Positions 11,214-25,200 of a DNA stretch of 64,000 nucleotides are shown here, one piece after another. A model generated the notes under the pieces. It had not been told where the DNA came from and made no database searches. It saw only the letters and a list, made by a program, of their open reading frames with translations. Source of the DNA: Muricea muricata (taxonomy: Eukaryota; Cnidaria; Anthozoa; Malacalcyonacea; Plexauridae); the NCBI GenBank assembly GCA_963855995.1, contig OY979724.1, positions 3,692,858 to 3,756,857 of the forward strand. Reading direction: 5' to 3'. Each line of letters starts with the position of its first letter. Within the stretch, counting starts at the first letter, position 1. A program made the translations under genes and the position numbers.

Positions 11214-13225
11214 AGTACATTTAGCAAGACATGCTCAGTCCTTGCTGTCAACTCGGCGGTAATTTTGTTTTTACTCATTTACTGGTAGGCATCGGACAAA
11301 TGCTATATCATAATTAAATTTAGTATAATTCCTTAAGTAAGTAATGGTTTTCGAGCATTTTGATTGGTTGCCTGACCAGTAAATGAGGCAGCATTATTTA
11401 CTAGATGGTACTTTTTTCAAAATGGCCGCCAATAAAAGTCGTTTTGATGTTTTATACTTTCGCCAAAACTAACAAATGGAGAAAAATTGCATTGATGCAA
11501 AGTCAAAAAATATAAACAAACTTTGGTGTTAAACTATCTTAAGGTAATAGATCATCTGCAAATACCTTATCAAATACTTTCTTCACTATTTAAAAATTAC
11601 AAATAAACTTTAGTCTTATACTTAGGAATATTCCGAAGTAAACTGTATTGATATAGCCGTGATAAAGCCGTGTTGATATAATTGTACGTCAACACGGAAA
11701 ATTGCTTGTTTTAGAGCAATTTCATATTTTATACGCGATTCGCCAGCACAGCTCAACTGTTTATAATTTGGAAAAAACTGCGATTGAAATTATCTGTCGA
11801 AGCAAACCTTGGCAGACGTCAAACGCACGTGGCTCAAGCTATTGTAGAGCTAAATTCAAATTTAAAAAACCTCCAACAAGAATGTTCTAATTTCATTAGT
11901 CATTTACCTTTAACAATGGAAGAGCATCCCTGTACATTATTAGCGGCGCAGTGGACTGGATCGAGAGTTCAGACTGTTCAAAAATTCTGATTCTTTTGCC
12001 AAAAATTCTTCGTCCTAAAACACAGCAGAGTATATATCTATAATTAAATATAACTAATTAAAATATAATTTTGTGGAAACACCACGTAAGTTTATTATCG
12101 CAAAGATTTCGATCCGTAAGCTCGGATCTTCATCAGTGCTAATTATGATGCATTATTATATTCACCATGCAAACATATAAGGAACTTATGAAATATAACT
12201 ATTTATTACATAAAGTATAGTGCTTTGTAGGGATTTCGCGCACTGATAATGTTAATTAGTTATGATAATTTCACATGTGAAAATTTTCAAACAATTATTA
12301 ATCATAGCTTGTAAATAACTCATATTGTTACAAAATACTGTTTATATATAATAAACAGAAAAATACATCGGTGCTAGGCAATACCGGATCAGGGTCGGTA
12401 GATTGCCAGCATAAATAAGCCAAATTTTTAATAATACTCATTACAATACTCGTTTTCCTTTGTATTTTCCTTTTTTTCTCTTTGTTGTATTGTGACGGTA
12501 CTAATGACGGTTTGGGTTTTTCATTCATAAAATCTACCAACTCTGTACCGGATTTATTTCTCGTGTTCAACTTATTTCGCACTCGTTTGCTGCGCCCACT
12601 CGTGAGATGTCATCCGGTATTTCCGCGCACCGATTGTCTATGTTCTCTTTATCATTACCAAACGCACTCATAATTCATGAAGAAAATGAATAAGAAATAC
12701 ATATTTAATCAGTGTCTGTATACACTGCTACAGAACGATCCTGATTTGTATAAACTTCCTCGCAATTTTTTTATCTTTTGAGCTTTTGACAATTTAACTT
12801 GAAAACGTAACTTGAAAACATGACTGTTTAAGGTCGTTTGATGAGTACTGTAATTTACAAAATTTGTGTCCATTCTCAGTGTACTCGTACAAAGCACTGG
12901 TGTCCGTATACACTGATACAGAAGGGCCACTGTAAATATAACCTATTAGTATACACTCGACCATGGACTATTACAAATCCAGAGCTTTGATTGGCTTCTC
13001 AACCATGGACTATTCGTAATAGTCCATGGATTAGAAAAACAACCAAACAATGCTTCAAAATGGCGTCGAGTGATCTCGCGCGTGTGTAAATAATTTAAAT
13101 TTAATTTATTTGTGGATTTTTTCTCCAAATTAATGCAAAGATATTTAGATACAGTTCAGAGTGTACACTAAAGCAATTAGACAACTTAGCGTCGTTGTCT
13201 AATTGTTAAATATACTAGTATTTGG
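11214..13225. other. intergenic between the GPCR and the 3' end of FBF1
   Basis: About 11,319-11,700 holds a partial copy of the MITE at 16,418-16,805 (shared TTTAGTATAATT, AATGGCCGCCAAT). About 12,066-12,150 carries the GGAAACACCACGTAA repeat. The rest is AT-rich with no supported gene. No polyadenylation signal of the GPCR is obvious close to its stop. Confidence 0.4.
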
Positions 13226-13231
13226 TTTATT
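13226..13231 (-). terminator. FBF1: poly(A) signal of FBF1
   Basis: AATAAA on the minus strand 25 bases after the FBF1 stop codon, implying a very short 3' UTR. Confidence 0.6.
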
Positions 13232-13255
13232 GAAACCTGTCGATCACTAACATGG

Positions 13256-16200
13256 TCAAAGTTCCCAACGCTCATCACCAACCTGCTCTTTATCATGTGA
13301 CCAGCGGCGTAATGTTCTCTTCAAATCCAATGTGTTGACGAGGAGGTCTGGTGGCAAGCTATGATCCGAGCCTGCGCGTGGACCTGGAGGACTGGGCAAG
13401 AGTTCCCCGGATGTCACATACTGTGATGAAAGACTGGACTCTAGCGATTGCGAATGTTTAGTTGATGGTTCCCCTAAAATACAATAATTTATATTTTTGT
13501 GTTACATTTGATTTTTTTTGTTTTGCTCACTAGTGACGTCTTACTTCGCATAATGAGTTGTTGTTGATTGCCAGTTATCTATGCTCTCAATGAACATAAT
13601 CAAAGACAAACATAATCAATGCGATTTATTTTCCAAATCGTTTCTTTATAAGAAAACAACATTACAGTCCACTTTCTGAGGATTTATTATGCATACTGTA
13701 GTTATGAGTAATTAGAGGGCAAAATTTAAACTGCAACATCTCGTCGACAAAGAGTTGGAGTACAAAAGTATAAATGAACTTGTACTACAGTTTTAAAAGT
13801 TCTTCTACATAATTCAATAAACATTTTTCTTTCATGGACACTTTAAAATTATTTTGTATAATATTTTTTGTATACTGTAAAATTATTTAATGTTTGCCGA
13901 CGTTGCATGTAGAATATTTTAATAAAACAAAAAACAATAGACTCTCCGAAAATTACAAACATTTTAATCCTTTACGTTTCGACTATGAATTTAAGTTACC
14001 TTCAGAGAGAATAGAAATGCGTTTTTGCATGGACAAAGCCTAGGTCTTTTTCGAAACTTTCTTACAAATAATTACATACTTTTGCCAACGGGATCAGCAA
14101 GAAATGTCGAGCGTTGACCAGTTTGGGACTGTGCACAACGACTACACAGACCACGCCGTCTCTCCACCTCCAACTCTCTCTTTTCTTTTAACGACGCCAG
14201 CCGTTCCTAGTTAAAAAAATGAATAAGAAAAGAATGTGTTTTTAATAAATCTCACAGTCAGGTAAAATATGGCTTGAGTTCTGGTATAAAGATTTTCACA
14301 TTTTGCTGCTACAATATGTCTATAGCTTTTGTTTAAATTTGGACAAGTCTGGCTAAAAAAAGACCTTTCAGAAGATCGCTAGACCCAGCTCTAAACTGTA
14401 TAATCTCTTGCCTGCCACACGTGAAGAAGCCTGTGGACGAAACCTACTAAACAGCAAGAGTCGTTCAGTTCCTAGATGCAAAACTGAGAGATTTAAAAGA
14501 AGTTTCATTCCAGCAATGTGTTATGATAAAAACATAAATACCTCATGATATCTATCAATCTTAAACTAATTTTATTGTATATATACATTTTTTAATGATA
14601 TACATTATTGTTACCAATTTTGTACGCATATTGTTATTCATTTTTCGTAATGCGATGATATGCTAATATAACATAATAATAATAATTAAAAAAATGTACA
14701 AACGTAGCATTAGGGATGGCCTGGGAGACTTACATCAGCAATCTGTCGTTCCTTCTCCTGTAACAGTAACGTCCTCGACTCCAGCTCGCTCGCTTCTTGC
14801 GAGATTTCCACTTGCATGCGTTGCGCCACCTCGAGCGATTTTCTTCCTTCCTCGCGAACTTTCGCGGCTTCCTGTAAAACACACGTTGAGATTGAGCACT
14901 GCACCGTACGGCCTTGTTCAATGTTTTCGTTGAAACACTTTGTCAAATGATTTTGGATCGAATATGACTTTGTTTAAATGTTTCACAAACATGGCCCAAC
15001 TTAACAATTTGACCGCCTAAAGGGAAAATTCCGGGTTTTTTTGCATCGGACTTCACCCAGGGTTCGTACGTATAAATAAAAGAAAAATTCAAGGATGTTC
15101 TAAGGACTTTCAATGTCATATAACAGGAAATTTAAGGACTAAAATGAGTTGTTAAACAATGCTGTAACTGCAGTTTAACATAATTAGAAACCATGAACCA
15201 CCGAGATTTGATTTATCAATGGCAGACAAAAGTCCACGCACTAAAGTAAGACGGATTCAAGGACTTTCAAGCACTTCTTTATAATTTCAAGGACTTTCAA
15301 GACCTTGAATTTTTGCTTTAAAACTCAAGTACATTTAAGGACATTCAAGTTTTGTACGAATCCTGTTCACCGCCAAACGAGGAAAAATTCTGTTTTTATC
15401 TCATTGCATCATTTGTCCAACTGCATGTGTCCTGGCTAGCTATCCCTCCAAAGTTATATATTTGCCAAAAAACGTTTATTCGCAGCTTTTTCAAATATTT
15501 TACCAAAATTTGTAAGAACCCAACTTGTTGAAATTTTTTATGGTGTATAATTACTCGAAACAACAAGTATTTGGCACCATAAGAAAGCTAAGCTTCCTCC
15601 TGCTATGCATACCTCTACAAAACTAAACAAGCTACACTTTGCTGACATACTCTCCAATATTTGTAAAATTGAAGAAAATGCCAGGGATCGGTTGTACGAA
15701 AGGTGAACAACGTTAAATGTAATATATGCTCATATATAGAAGCCATATATGGACATCAATTAGGTTGATAGACAGTTCACATCATAATCACTAGCACATG
15801 TAACTGTAATGGGAATCTGGAGGACTCGCTAGAACACCTAGACTTGATCAGACGTGTATCTTTTACTTATGAATAAATCTTCTATAAGCACATAGAAGCA
15901 TTACATAAAGTCACTTCATATCCCTTGCGAGGTCAATATTCTTAGTGTCACTGCTTTTTATGCCCTTTTTCGACAGTTGGTAAAATTCACTATCCGGTGG
16001 ATAGCACTATCCAGCTTTCGTATAACCGGCCCCTGGTGGACGGGCTATTCTGGAAAGTGCGCTTGCTAGGGATATAGCGCAGCGTATTACTTCTAAGCAA
16101 GCGAGTAAACAAATTACAATTGTTTGAAATGCATGTACTACGGTTTAGGTTTCTAAGCAACTAGCTTACCAAGCTGACTTCGTCAATTTCTTGAGCTCGC

Positions 16201-19200
16201 TTTTCAAGTTCCATTCCCAGCTTTCCAATACGGTCTTTCTCGGCGTTCCACTTGTCCCGGTTATCCACAAACATCCTCCTCTCTCTCCTCAGTTCCTCCT
16301 GATCCCTTCTAAGCTGAGTCTCTCTGGCCTCGAGAGCAGCGGAGTCTTCTGCCAGACGCACTCGAGCGCTCTCCTGTTCTGCATCCAACTGCAAATGCAC
16401 CAGGCGATGATATGTAATTTTAGTATAATTTCTTTGGTAAATAATGGTTTTCAAGCATTTTGATTGGTTGTCTGACCAGTCGATATGAGGCATTATTTAC
16501 TCGCTGGCATTTTTTCAAAATGGCCGCCAATGAGAGTCGTTTTGATGTATTATACTTTCGCCAAAATTAGCAAATGGAGAAAAATTGTATTAATACAAAC
16601 TCATAGAATACAAACAAACTTTGATGTTAAACTATCTTACGGTAATAGATAGTCTGCAAATACCTTATCAAATACTTTTTTCACTATTTAAAAATTACAA
16701 GTAAACTTTAGTCTTTACTTAGGAATTTTCAGAAGTAAACTGTATTCATAAAAGACGACAGTGCATTTTATACACGTAAATTTTACTAAAGAAATTATAC
16801 CAAAACAATTATTCGCCTCAGGCTGAGTGATTATGGTAAATATTCACCTCGACTTCGTCTCGGTGAATATTCGCCAATAATCACTTCGCCTTCGGCAAAT
16901 AATTGTTAAATAATTATTTATTGAAAATATTTCAAGAGTTTTGATTGGTTAATAGCTGTCGGTGAAATCGGCATATCCGCTTGATACTTCCCCAAATTTG
17001 GGGTTAGGACTTCACCGTGGTATATTGAAAACAAATATACGACATTATGAGTCACTTCATCGTATATTGAAAAACAATGTAACACGATATGACGTCACGC
17101 TAATTTAAGCCGGTTTTGTCAATACTGGGAAAATACAAATGGCTTCCTCAAAGGAAAGGTTCGCCGACCTTTTAATAGATAATAAAACAATTACTGAATT
17201 CGGTTCTCGCAGGATATGAGGAATTACTAAAGCCTCGGTATGTGTTATCTGCCTCGGCCCCCGACTTCAGCAGATAACACAAACCACTGCCTTAATAATT
17301 CCTCATATCCTGCTCGACCTCATTCAATAATTGTTCAATATAAGTACTGTACTACTGTACATATGAGTTTCTCCCACCGTCACTAAGACTAACATTGATT
17401 TAGTGACAGACTGGGGTACGTAAGCAGAAATACGGATTGTTAGATTGGATGCATGGGTGGTCAGGTGCGACCTCTTGCCATTCTTAATAGAGAGCTTAAG
17501 ATTGACCTTGAAACAGTAGCGAAGCCAGCCCGACATTTGGTCATGCAAATGCCAATGTTTCTGTGTTTTTGACCGTACAAGGAATGAATTCTAAAGAAAT
17601 GAGTAATGATTATGATTTAAATTTGCATAGCATGACCAAATTGTCGAGCTGACTTCGCTGCCTTAAAAAAATAGAAACCTCAAAAAAAAGATATACCAAA
17701 CGTCCAGTGTAGACAGTATTCTACAACAAGATAGTTTATCAACCAACCTTGGTAAAGTTATCATGCTTTTGTTTTTCTTTGTTCATAATTCCTCTCTGAG
17801 CAGCGGTCACCTCGGCTCTTTCCAAAGCCAGTGACCTTCTCTCCTCATTAACATCCAACATCATCTGCCGCTGCTGCGACAGAAATTCTTCCTTTGTCCG
17901 CTGAAGCAATCCACGCTCGACTTCGAGTTGTTCCCGCGTGATGCGTCTCTCTTCCTCGAGGGATACGCGCAATGACTTCAACCTCGAATCCTCCTGCATT
18001 AATATTAAAATATTAGACATATGCCGATGGTCATTGCTAAAGGGGACGGACGAGAGGTAGGTTTTCAAGATGGCGGCTGTTTTTCAAGATTCTTAAAACG
18101 TGAACGAATCAGCAACTAGACATTTATATTATTCCTAAACCTCACCCTAACCCTTACCCTGAACCTAACCACAATTAGGAATGCTACAAATGTCTGGTTG
18201 TTGATCCGTTTTCGTTTTAAGAATCTTAAAAAACAGCCGCCATCTTGACAACCTACCTCTCGTCCATCCCCTTTAGCCAAGACCATATGCGGATGCTATC
18301 ACTGCGGCCAATGGTTCAAGTAATACTATGTAATAATTACATAATCTTTTCGAAAATTCTCTCTTTTTTCCCATCCCCGATAAAAAAAGCTCTATTCTCT
18401 ATTCATGCAAATAAATTTTGAGAGCATAGATTGTTACAGGTAGCAACATCAGTTTTAGGAAAGTTAGTTATCAGCGACATGAACAATTGGGCATTTCAAG
18501 ACTTGCTATTTGTGGACTTAGCAAAAAAACACCGTACACACGTCGCGATGAAGGACTATATCTTTGCATAAACAACATAGCTAACAAGTTTCAGAATTAA
18601 TGGACGTGTAGAAATACAGAAACTACAGTGAAAAAGCAGGTTTAAAAAACCTCAACCACTTCAGTCCAGCTTTGAACAACTGGCTCCAGGAATACAAACA
18701 GGATTACCTGGCTCAGCTTCCACTTGTCTTCTTCAAATTTCCGACTATGCTCACGGATCTGTACTTCCATTTTTGCGACTAAGTTTTGCAACCTCGTTCG
18801 TTCCTCGTCATTTTCAGCCTGTTGTTGCAAAAGTCTGTCCTGGAGTTGCCTGAGGTACTCATCCTTGGTTTTCATAGTGATGTCTCGTTCTTGTTGGCTG
18901 CTTTTGTGCGAGACCTCCACGAGATGATGCAAATCTTCTACCTACAAGTTTGAATAGACGGTGCAATTTTTCTTGCAAATTGCAATACAATTCTGCTCTT
19001 GGGAGATGTAAAATTGGCAAATAAAATAAAAGTTTCCATCACAGTTTACTAATATATTTTTTAACATACCAAACATTTGTCACAAATTTACATCTGTTAA
19101 GGGTAGAATTGCGTTGCAAGTTGCAAGAAAAATTGCACGTATTTAGTCTTTTAGCCTAAATCATGGCACATTATACTTCTCTCGGCATAGAATCTCGAAG

Positions 19201-22200
19201 ACTAGTTCAGGTCATTGTACAGCTCCACTGGTTGTCTTCATAACTGCAAATGTTTCATTCCCTTACAGTTCCTATGTGTCCAAAGACATTGTTGTCACGG
19301 GTAAGGTGTAGAGCTTATGCAAATGAATGAGTTCAAGCGGGTAACATTACTTCTTGGTTCAGGCAAACTTTGAAGAAACTCTTTTTTAAATGCAGAGAAG
19401 TGCTATAGAGCTGTCTAAAGACATAAAACGAAGCTCAAGTATTAAACATTTTATTTTACTGCAAAACATTGTGATAATGAAACTATCGAGCCACCTTAAG
19501 GGTTACGACAGTGTAGCGACGAAATATCGATTGGTCACTGGTTCACTTCCCCATCAACTAACTTACCCGTACAAAAACGCCTTGTTGAATACTTGTTTCA
19601 AATTGATCAAATTGACAAACTTTACCTGCTTGTTGCAAATTGTCGACAACTTGCAACAAACTTGTCAAACAATTGTGTTGCAAACTAGTTACAACTTGTA
19701 GCAAGCCTGTGGATGACAACTAGTCACGAACCACGTGCAACAAGTCCGTTGACATCTTGAAACCGACCATCTTGCAACATCTTTTTACTCTGTTGAGCCA
19801 GCGGTACAAATGCATAAATGTCAGCGGTTACTAGCACTGATGTGGCAACGACCATAAACATACACAGCCAACCAACAGGTTGTTCAACCTGTTCTGGCCA
19901 GATGAAAACAGCATTGAACAATGTTTTGCTGCCCACATTGTTCAATGTTGTCAACAATAGTACTGAACAAGTTGAGCCTGAACTAGCCTTCAATCAGGTG
20001 TAACAACGTTGAACAATATTGTTGACAACCTTGGACAATGAGGGCAGCAAAACATTGTTTAATGCTGTTTTCATCAGGCCAGAACAGGTTGTTCATTTTT
20101 TGCTGTGTAGGTTAAGACGAAGTGAGGTGAAATCATTCAGGGTTTATATCAAACACTGATACCTGCTTGGTGGAATTCAAAACTTGTTCCATGAGATTCT
20201 GTAAAGACTTGGTGTGAGAGAAAGCTGTCATTGTTGCGTTTATTTCCTGCTCCTTCATCTTTTTCAAGTGAATCATTTCAGCCAGGTGCTCACCCCGTAC
20301 TTCATCTAAGGCGCAACGATGTGTCTCGTTCAGTCGTTCTATCTCGGTCAGTTTATTTGATTCGAGGTTGGAAATCTTTCGTGCATGCGCAGCTTGAAGG
20401 TCAGATTTCTCGCGTTCTAATTGGTTAACCGTTTCTCGGTGTTTGCTTATAAGCAGTTCGCTTTCTTCCTTTTGTCTGCTTTCTCGACGCTGGTAGGATT
20501 CCTCAAGGGTCTGAACACGGGTTCTAAAAGAATTATAGAAAGAAGATTATAGAAAGTTGACTTAACTTGCAGTTTGATTCGTAAGCCAGGGGTCGGTTCT
20601 ACGAAAGGTGATAACCACTGGATGGTGATTTTTTTCAAACTTTCTAAACATGTGCAGGATCTGGTAAAACCAGTAGCGAAGTCAGCCCGACAATTTGGTC
20701 ATGCTATGCAAATTTAAATCGTTACATTACTCATTTCTTTAGAAATTCATTCCCTATACGGTCAAAAACACAGAAAAATTTGCATCTGCACGACTAAATG
20801 TCGGGCTGGCTTCGCTACTGGGTAAAACCCGTATTAAAATTCAGCATTTCCAAGTTAGAGTCTGTTTTTATCTCTTGCGAGTTCAATATCCCTGGTGTCA
20901 TTGCTTTTTATGCTTTTCTGCGGCAGTTAAAAAAAACCCAAGCGCTATTCACCTTTCTGGTCTGAGGCAAATGTTTAGAACTTTTGTGCTTCGCTGTGAT
21001 TGGTCAATTTTACGAATTCTGAAATCGACAAAGAAACATGACTGGTCTGTGGCAAATGTTTAGAACTTTTGTGCTTCGCTGTGATTGGTCAATTTTACGA
21101 ATTCTGAAATCGACAAAGCTAATGAGAAACATGAACGACAAAGAGAACGTGTAACACTTGTGTCTATTTATAACAATATTTTTCAACTCTATACCACAAT
21201 TAATACATGGTTTATTAAGCTTATCCGGGGAAAAGATCTTCAAAGTTACACCCATATCGATTTAAGCGAAATACGTACGTTATTTAATGCATAAAATGTC
21301 GATATTGAAGCAGCAATTTGTAATTCTTCGTGGCGCCACTGAAATCAGTTGGCAACATGAAGTTGTGTATTACACTACTTTTTTCATCTCAGACGTCGTT
21401 TTTATGTCTGAATTTCTATCCTATTCGGTGGATACCTTTTTGAAGACTATTGACTGTTAACTATATGGACTACAGTGGCTGGAGTTGAACAAAATAGGTA
21501 CAAAACGAACAATGGGTGTCTTAAACATTTGCCACAGACCGGACCTTTCGTATAACCGATCCCTCGCATTCATTAACTTGAGTTTTAATTTCGATCAAAT
21601 TTTAAATTTAAATTGATGCTTAAGGCCCTGTCATACGGTGCAATTTTTCTTGCAACTTGCAACGCAATTCAACTCTTAAAGGAAAATGGCAATATATTTT
21701 TTTATCAAATTATTGATAAAAAGCTTTGAAGTATTTGTAACATCCATTGTTAATTTTTTGGTAACATACTTAGTTTCTGAAATATTGAAGAACATTTATA
21801 TTAGCCATCCACCATCTTGTTTTATAATTAGATCTATTTTACCGACGTCACAACCTGGGTAGGCTGTATAAAACTTCCTGTGAATTAGTGAAATCTCACT
21901 GAAATTTTTTTCTACACCTTGCAATTTACTTAGGAAGTATATACATACAAAATCAGTTGGATTTCATCATTCAACATACTTGTTAATCGCTTCTTAAAAA
22001 GAAAAAACAGTTACCCAGGTTGTGACGTCATGGGGTTTTTGAATATCAAAGATGGCGGATGAGTAGTGTCTTTGTCTTTCTTTGTCCTCCAGTATTTCAG
22101 AAACAAAGCATGTTATGAAAAAATTGACAACACATGTTACGATTACTTTAGAGGTTCTTGTCAATAAGCATATAAAAAAAATATATTGCTGTTTCTCTTT

Positions 22201-25200
22201 AACAGATGTAAATTTGCGACAAATGTTTGGTATGTTAAAAAATATATTAGTAAACTGTGATGGAAACTTGATTTGCCAATTTTACATGTTCTAAGATTAG
22301 AATTGTATTGCAAGAAAAATTGCACCGTCTGACAGGGCCTTTACCTATGTGAATTTTCAATTGCAGCAATATCCTCTTTATTTCGCTCCTTGCTCAATTC
22401 TAAGCTTTCTTTTAGACTGTCATTCTCAACTTCCAGACGTCGAATCTACATGGAATACATTTAAATGGCAGTTAGTCCTGCGATAGTAGTAAACCTTCAT
22501 TTTCTGTGTCAAAAAGAGAAATTTAGATTAGTTTAGTAGTAAACCTTCATTTTCTGTGTAAAAAAGAGAAATTTAGATTAGTTTCCTCCTGTAGTAACAC
22601 TAGATCAATATATATATATATTAATATTGCTTTTTGAAGAAGAAACGTTGCTTTGTCTCAATATATCGCACCTTGGTCTCCAACTCAGCCAGTTTATTGG
22701 ACATTTCGATTTCCACTTTATACTTCTCACTTTCAACATCTTGTATTTTTCCCATCATTCCTTTCAGTTCAACTTCGTAGTTTTGTTTGGTTAACTCGGC
22801 ACGATACTCAGTCTCGTTAAAACCAAGTCGATGTTGCGTCACGTGACCTACGTTATTCCCGTGATGCTCTCGGGGTTGGGACTGAAGCGAAGTTCTGTCT
22901 GCATGAGCTGGGAGTGAGACACCTTGTACATGAGGGTCTGGTAGCGAAGGTATAACAGATGGACCAGACTCTTTGCCATGAGGAGGACCCTGAATAAGAC
23001 TGGAACTTCCTATTGGCGAGACGTCCTGTGCAAATGATTTAGTTCGAACTGAAGTTTTGGGCGACTGGTCTGTTCTAGAAGAAACCAATCAAAAGCGTAA
23101 ATCCTTCAGATAAACAGGAAGTACTCGACTAGAAGCAGTCGCGTTCTTTACGGCCGCGGCGCGAAACGTCGAACTTTATCATCGTTTCAGGGAGCGAAAG
23201 TGAAATAACCTGTTCCATATTATAATCTTAACGTATATCTATAACGTATATCTATAACCTATTATAATAACCTAAACTCGATCTCAAACGTGGTGGTCCA
23301 GTGTAGGCAGTATTCTACAAAAAGCTGTCGTGGTTTGTGTCTGAACCACCTGAAAAAGATATCTCAAACGTGGTGGTCCAGTGTATGTAGTATTCTACAA
23401 TAAGCTGTTGTGGTTTGTGTCTGAACTACCTGAAAAAGATATCTCAAACGTAGTGGTCCAGTGTAGGTAGTATTCTACAAAAAGCTCACTGTCATGGTTT
23501 GTGTCTTAACTACCAGAAAAAGACATCTCAAACGTAGTGGCCCAGTGTAGGTAGTATTCTACAATAAGCTCACTGTCATGGTTTGTGTCTGAATTACCTG
23601 AAAAAGATATCTTAAACGTGGTGGTCTAGTGTAGGTAGTATTCTACAATAAGCTTTCGTGGTTTTTGTCTGAACTACCTGAAAAATATCTCAAACGTAGT
23701 GGTCCAGTGTAGGTAGTATTCTACAATAAGCTTTCGTGGTTTGTGTCTGAACTACCTGGAAAAGATATCTCAAACGTAGTGGTCCAGTGTAGGCAGCATT
23801 CTACAACAAGCTATGGCGCTTTATGTCTGAACTACTGAATCATACGAAAATTTGAGACGCTACCTCTTCTCATTTTCTGTCTCATTTACAAGCACGTCCG
23901 GGGGATCTTGCTTGGCAGTAGAGGCCATTCCAGCACGACGACGTCTGCCAGGAGTCTTGCTTCCCTCCCATGGAAATAACGATCTGGAAAAAACAAAGTA
24001 CATTTCCCAACACTGAATCGAAAGGAGATGTTCTTTTTAGCACCTCCTTTTAGCACCTCCTTCAGACCTGATAGCAGTGTCTAGTATAAACTGATGATTA
24101 AATAAACTGATGTTTCCTCCTGATGTTTCCTCCTGTAACATTGCCTGGAGCAATAAGAGGTGATATCTACGAAGAGCAGTTTAGAAGTAATGAGCTATCC
24201 AGCATAAATAAAGTTAGTTAATTGCAAGTTTCCTTCTGTAGTAACACAAGATCAAAAAGAGATTATCCTTACTGGACCTCTAGGAAGAACAGTTTAGAAC
24301 TGATAGAGCTATCCGGCATAAATAAAATTATAGTTTAGTTTAGGTTTCCTTCTGTAGCACTGGATCGATAAGAGATGATCATTACTGGACCTCTTGAAAG
24401 AAAACTTCAAAACTGATAAAGCTATCCAGTATAAATAAAGTTAGTTTAGTTTAGGTTTCCTCCTGTAGTAACGCTGGTTCAATAAGACATGATCCTTACT
24501 GGACCTCTAGGAAGAACAGTCTAGAACTGATAGAGCTAAGCACAAAAACAAAAGTCAATCCGGGTTGTAAACATACTTGTCGTTATCTGCTTTAGGTTTG
24601 GGTTCATCTTGTACCAGATCCGACTTCTTTAATAGTTCTTCATCTGGTTTCTTTGCCACAGTCTTGGCAGGAGGCACCGTATCTGCAGGCTCAGATTCAG
24701 GACTTTTGATTGGCGCAAGACTTGCGTTTAACTGCTCGTCGGTGACGTCATCACCCAGTCCTAACCAATCACCAGACGCGCTTGATTTTGAACCTTAGAA
24801 GAGCGAGAGGGATAATTTAACAAGCAGCGACCTGGGCACAAATACCACACAATAGTGCACAACGTGGCCAGTTGTTCAAAGCTGGGTGAGCACAATGCCT
24901 GGGTTAAAGGGAAATGGCAACAAAAATTTTTATCGTCTTATTTGAAAGAGACTCCGAAACAATATATGGAAGCCTATTACAGAATTTTTATATCTGCCTT
25001 ATTTGGTGAGATATTTTGACTTGAAATCTTTAGCTGCCCGCCATCTTGGATATTTGTAGATATGCATGATACGTCACAACTGGGGTCACGCAATTTTTTT
25101 TTCTTACGACGCAATGATTAATCTTCTCCATTAACCACACACATGGTAAGTGTTTCGGATTTCAGCACGGACTGAAAAGGTTTCACCAATATTTTATTGG

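Larger units (their letters stand above)
14080..23074 (-). other. FBF1: coiled-coil half of FBF1 (exons 14-21)
   Basis: Eight exons encode about residues 554-1163, mostly continuous heptad-rich helix (runs such as LEEERRITREQLEVERGLLQ and KLGMELEKRAQEI). This is the most conserved part of the family and the part that identifies the gene. Near the end, exon 21 carries GLCSRC, a CxxC pair not obviously part of the coiled coil. The last exon (71 codons) is Pro/Ser-rich and ends RRWSHDKEQVGDERWEL. Confidence 0.85.

Noticed and set aside
18138..18172. Interstitial telomere repeat (AACCCT-like words)
   Set aside because: Units are irregular (CCTCACCC, CCTTACCC, CCTGAACC) and few; it is the spacer of a palindromic MITE.
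23279..23835. Possible CRISPR-like array
   Set aside because: The whole 80-bp unit is repeated, without variable spacers.
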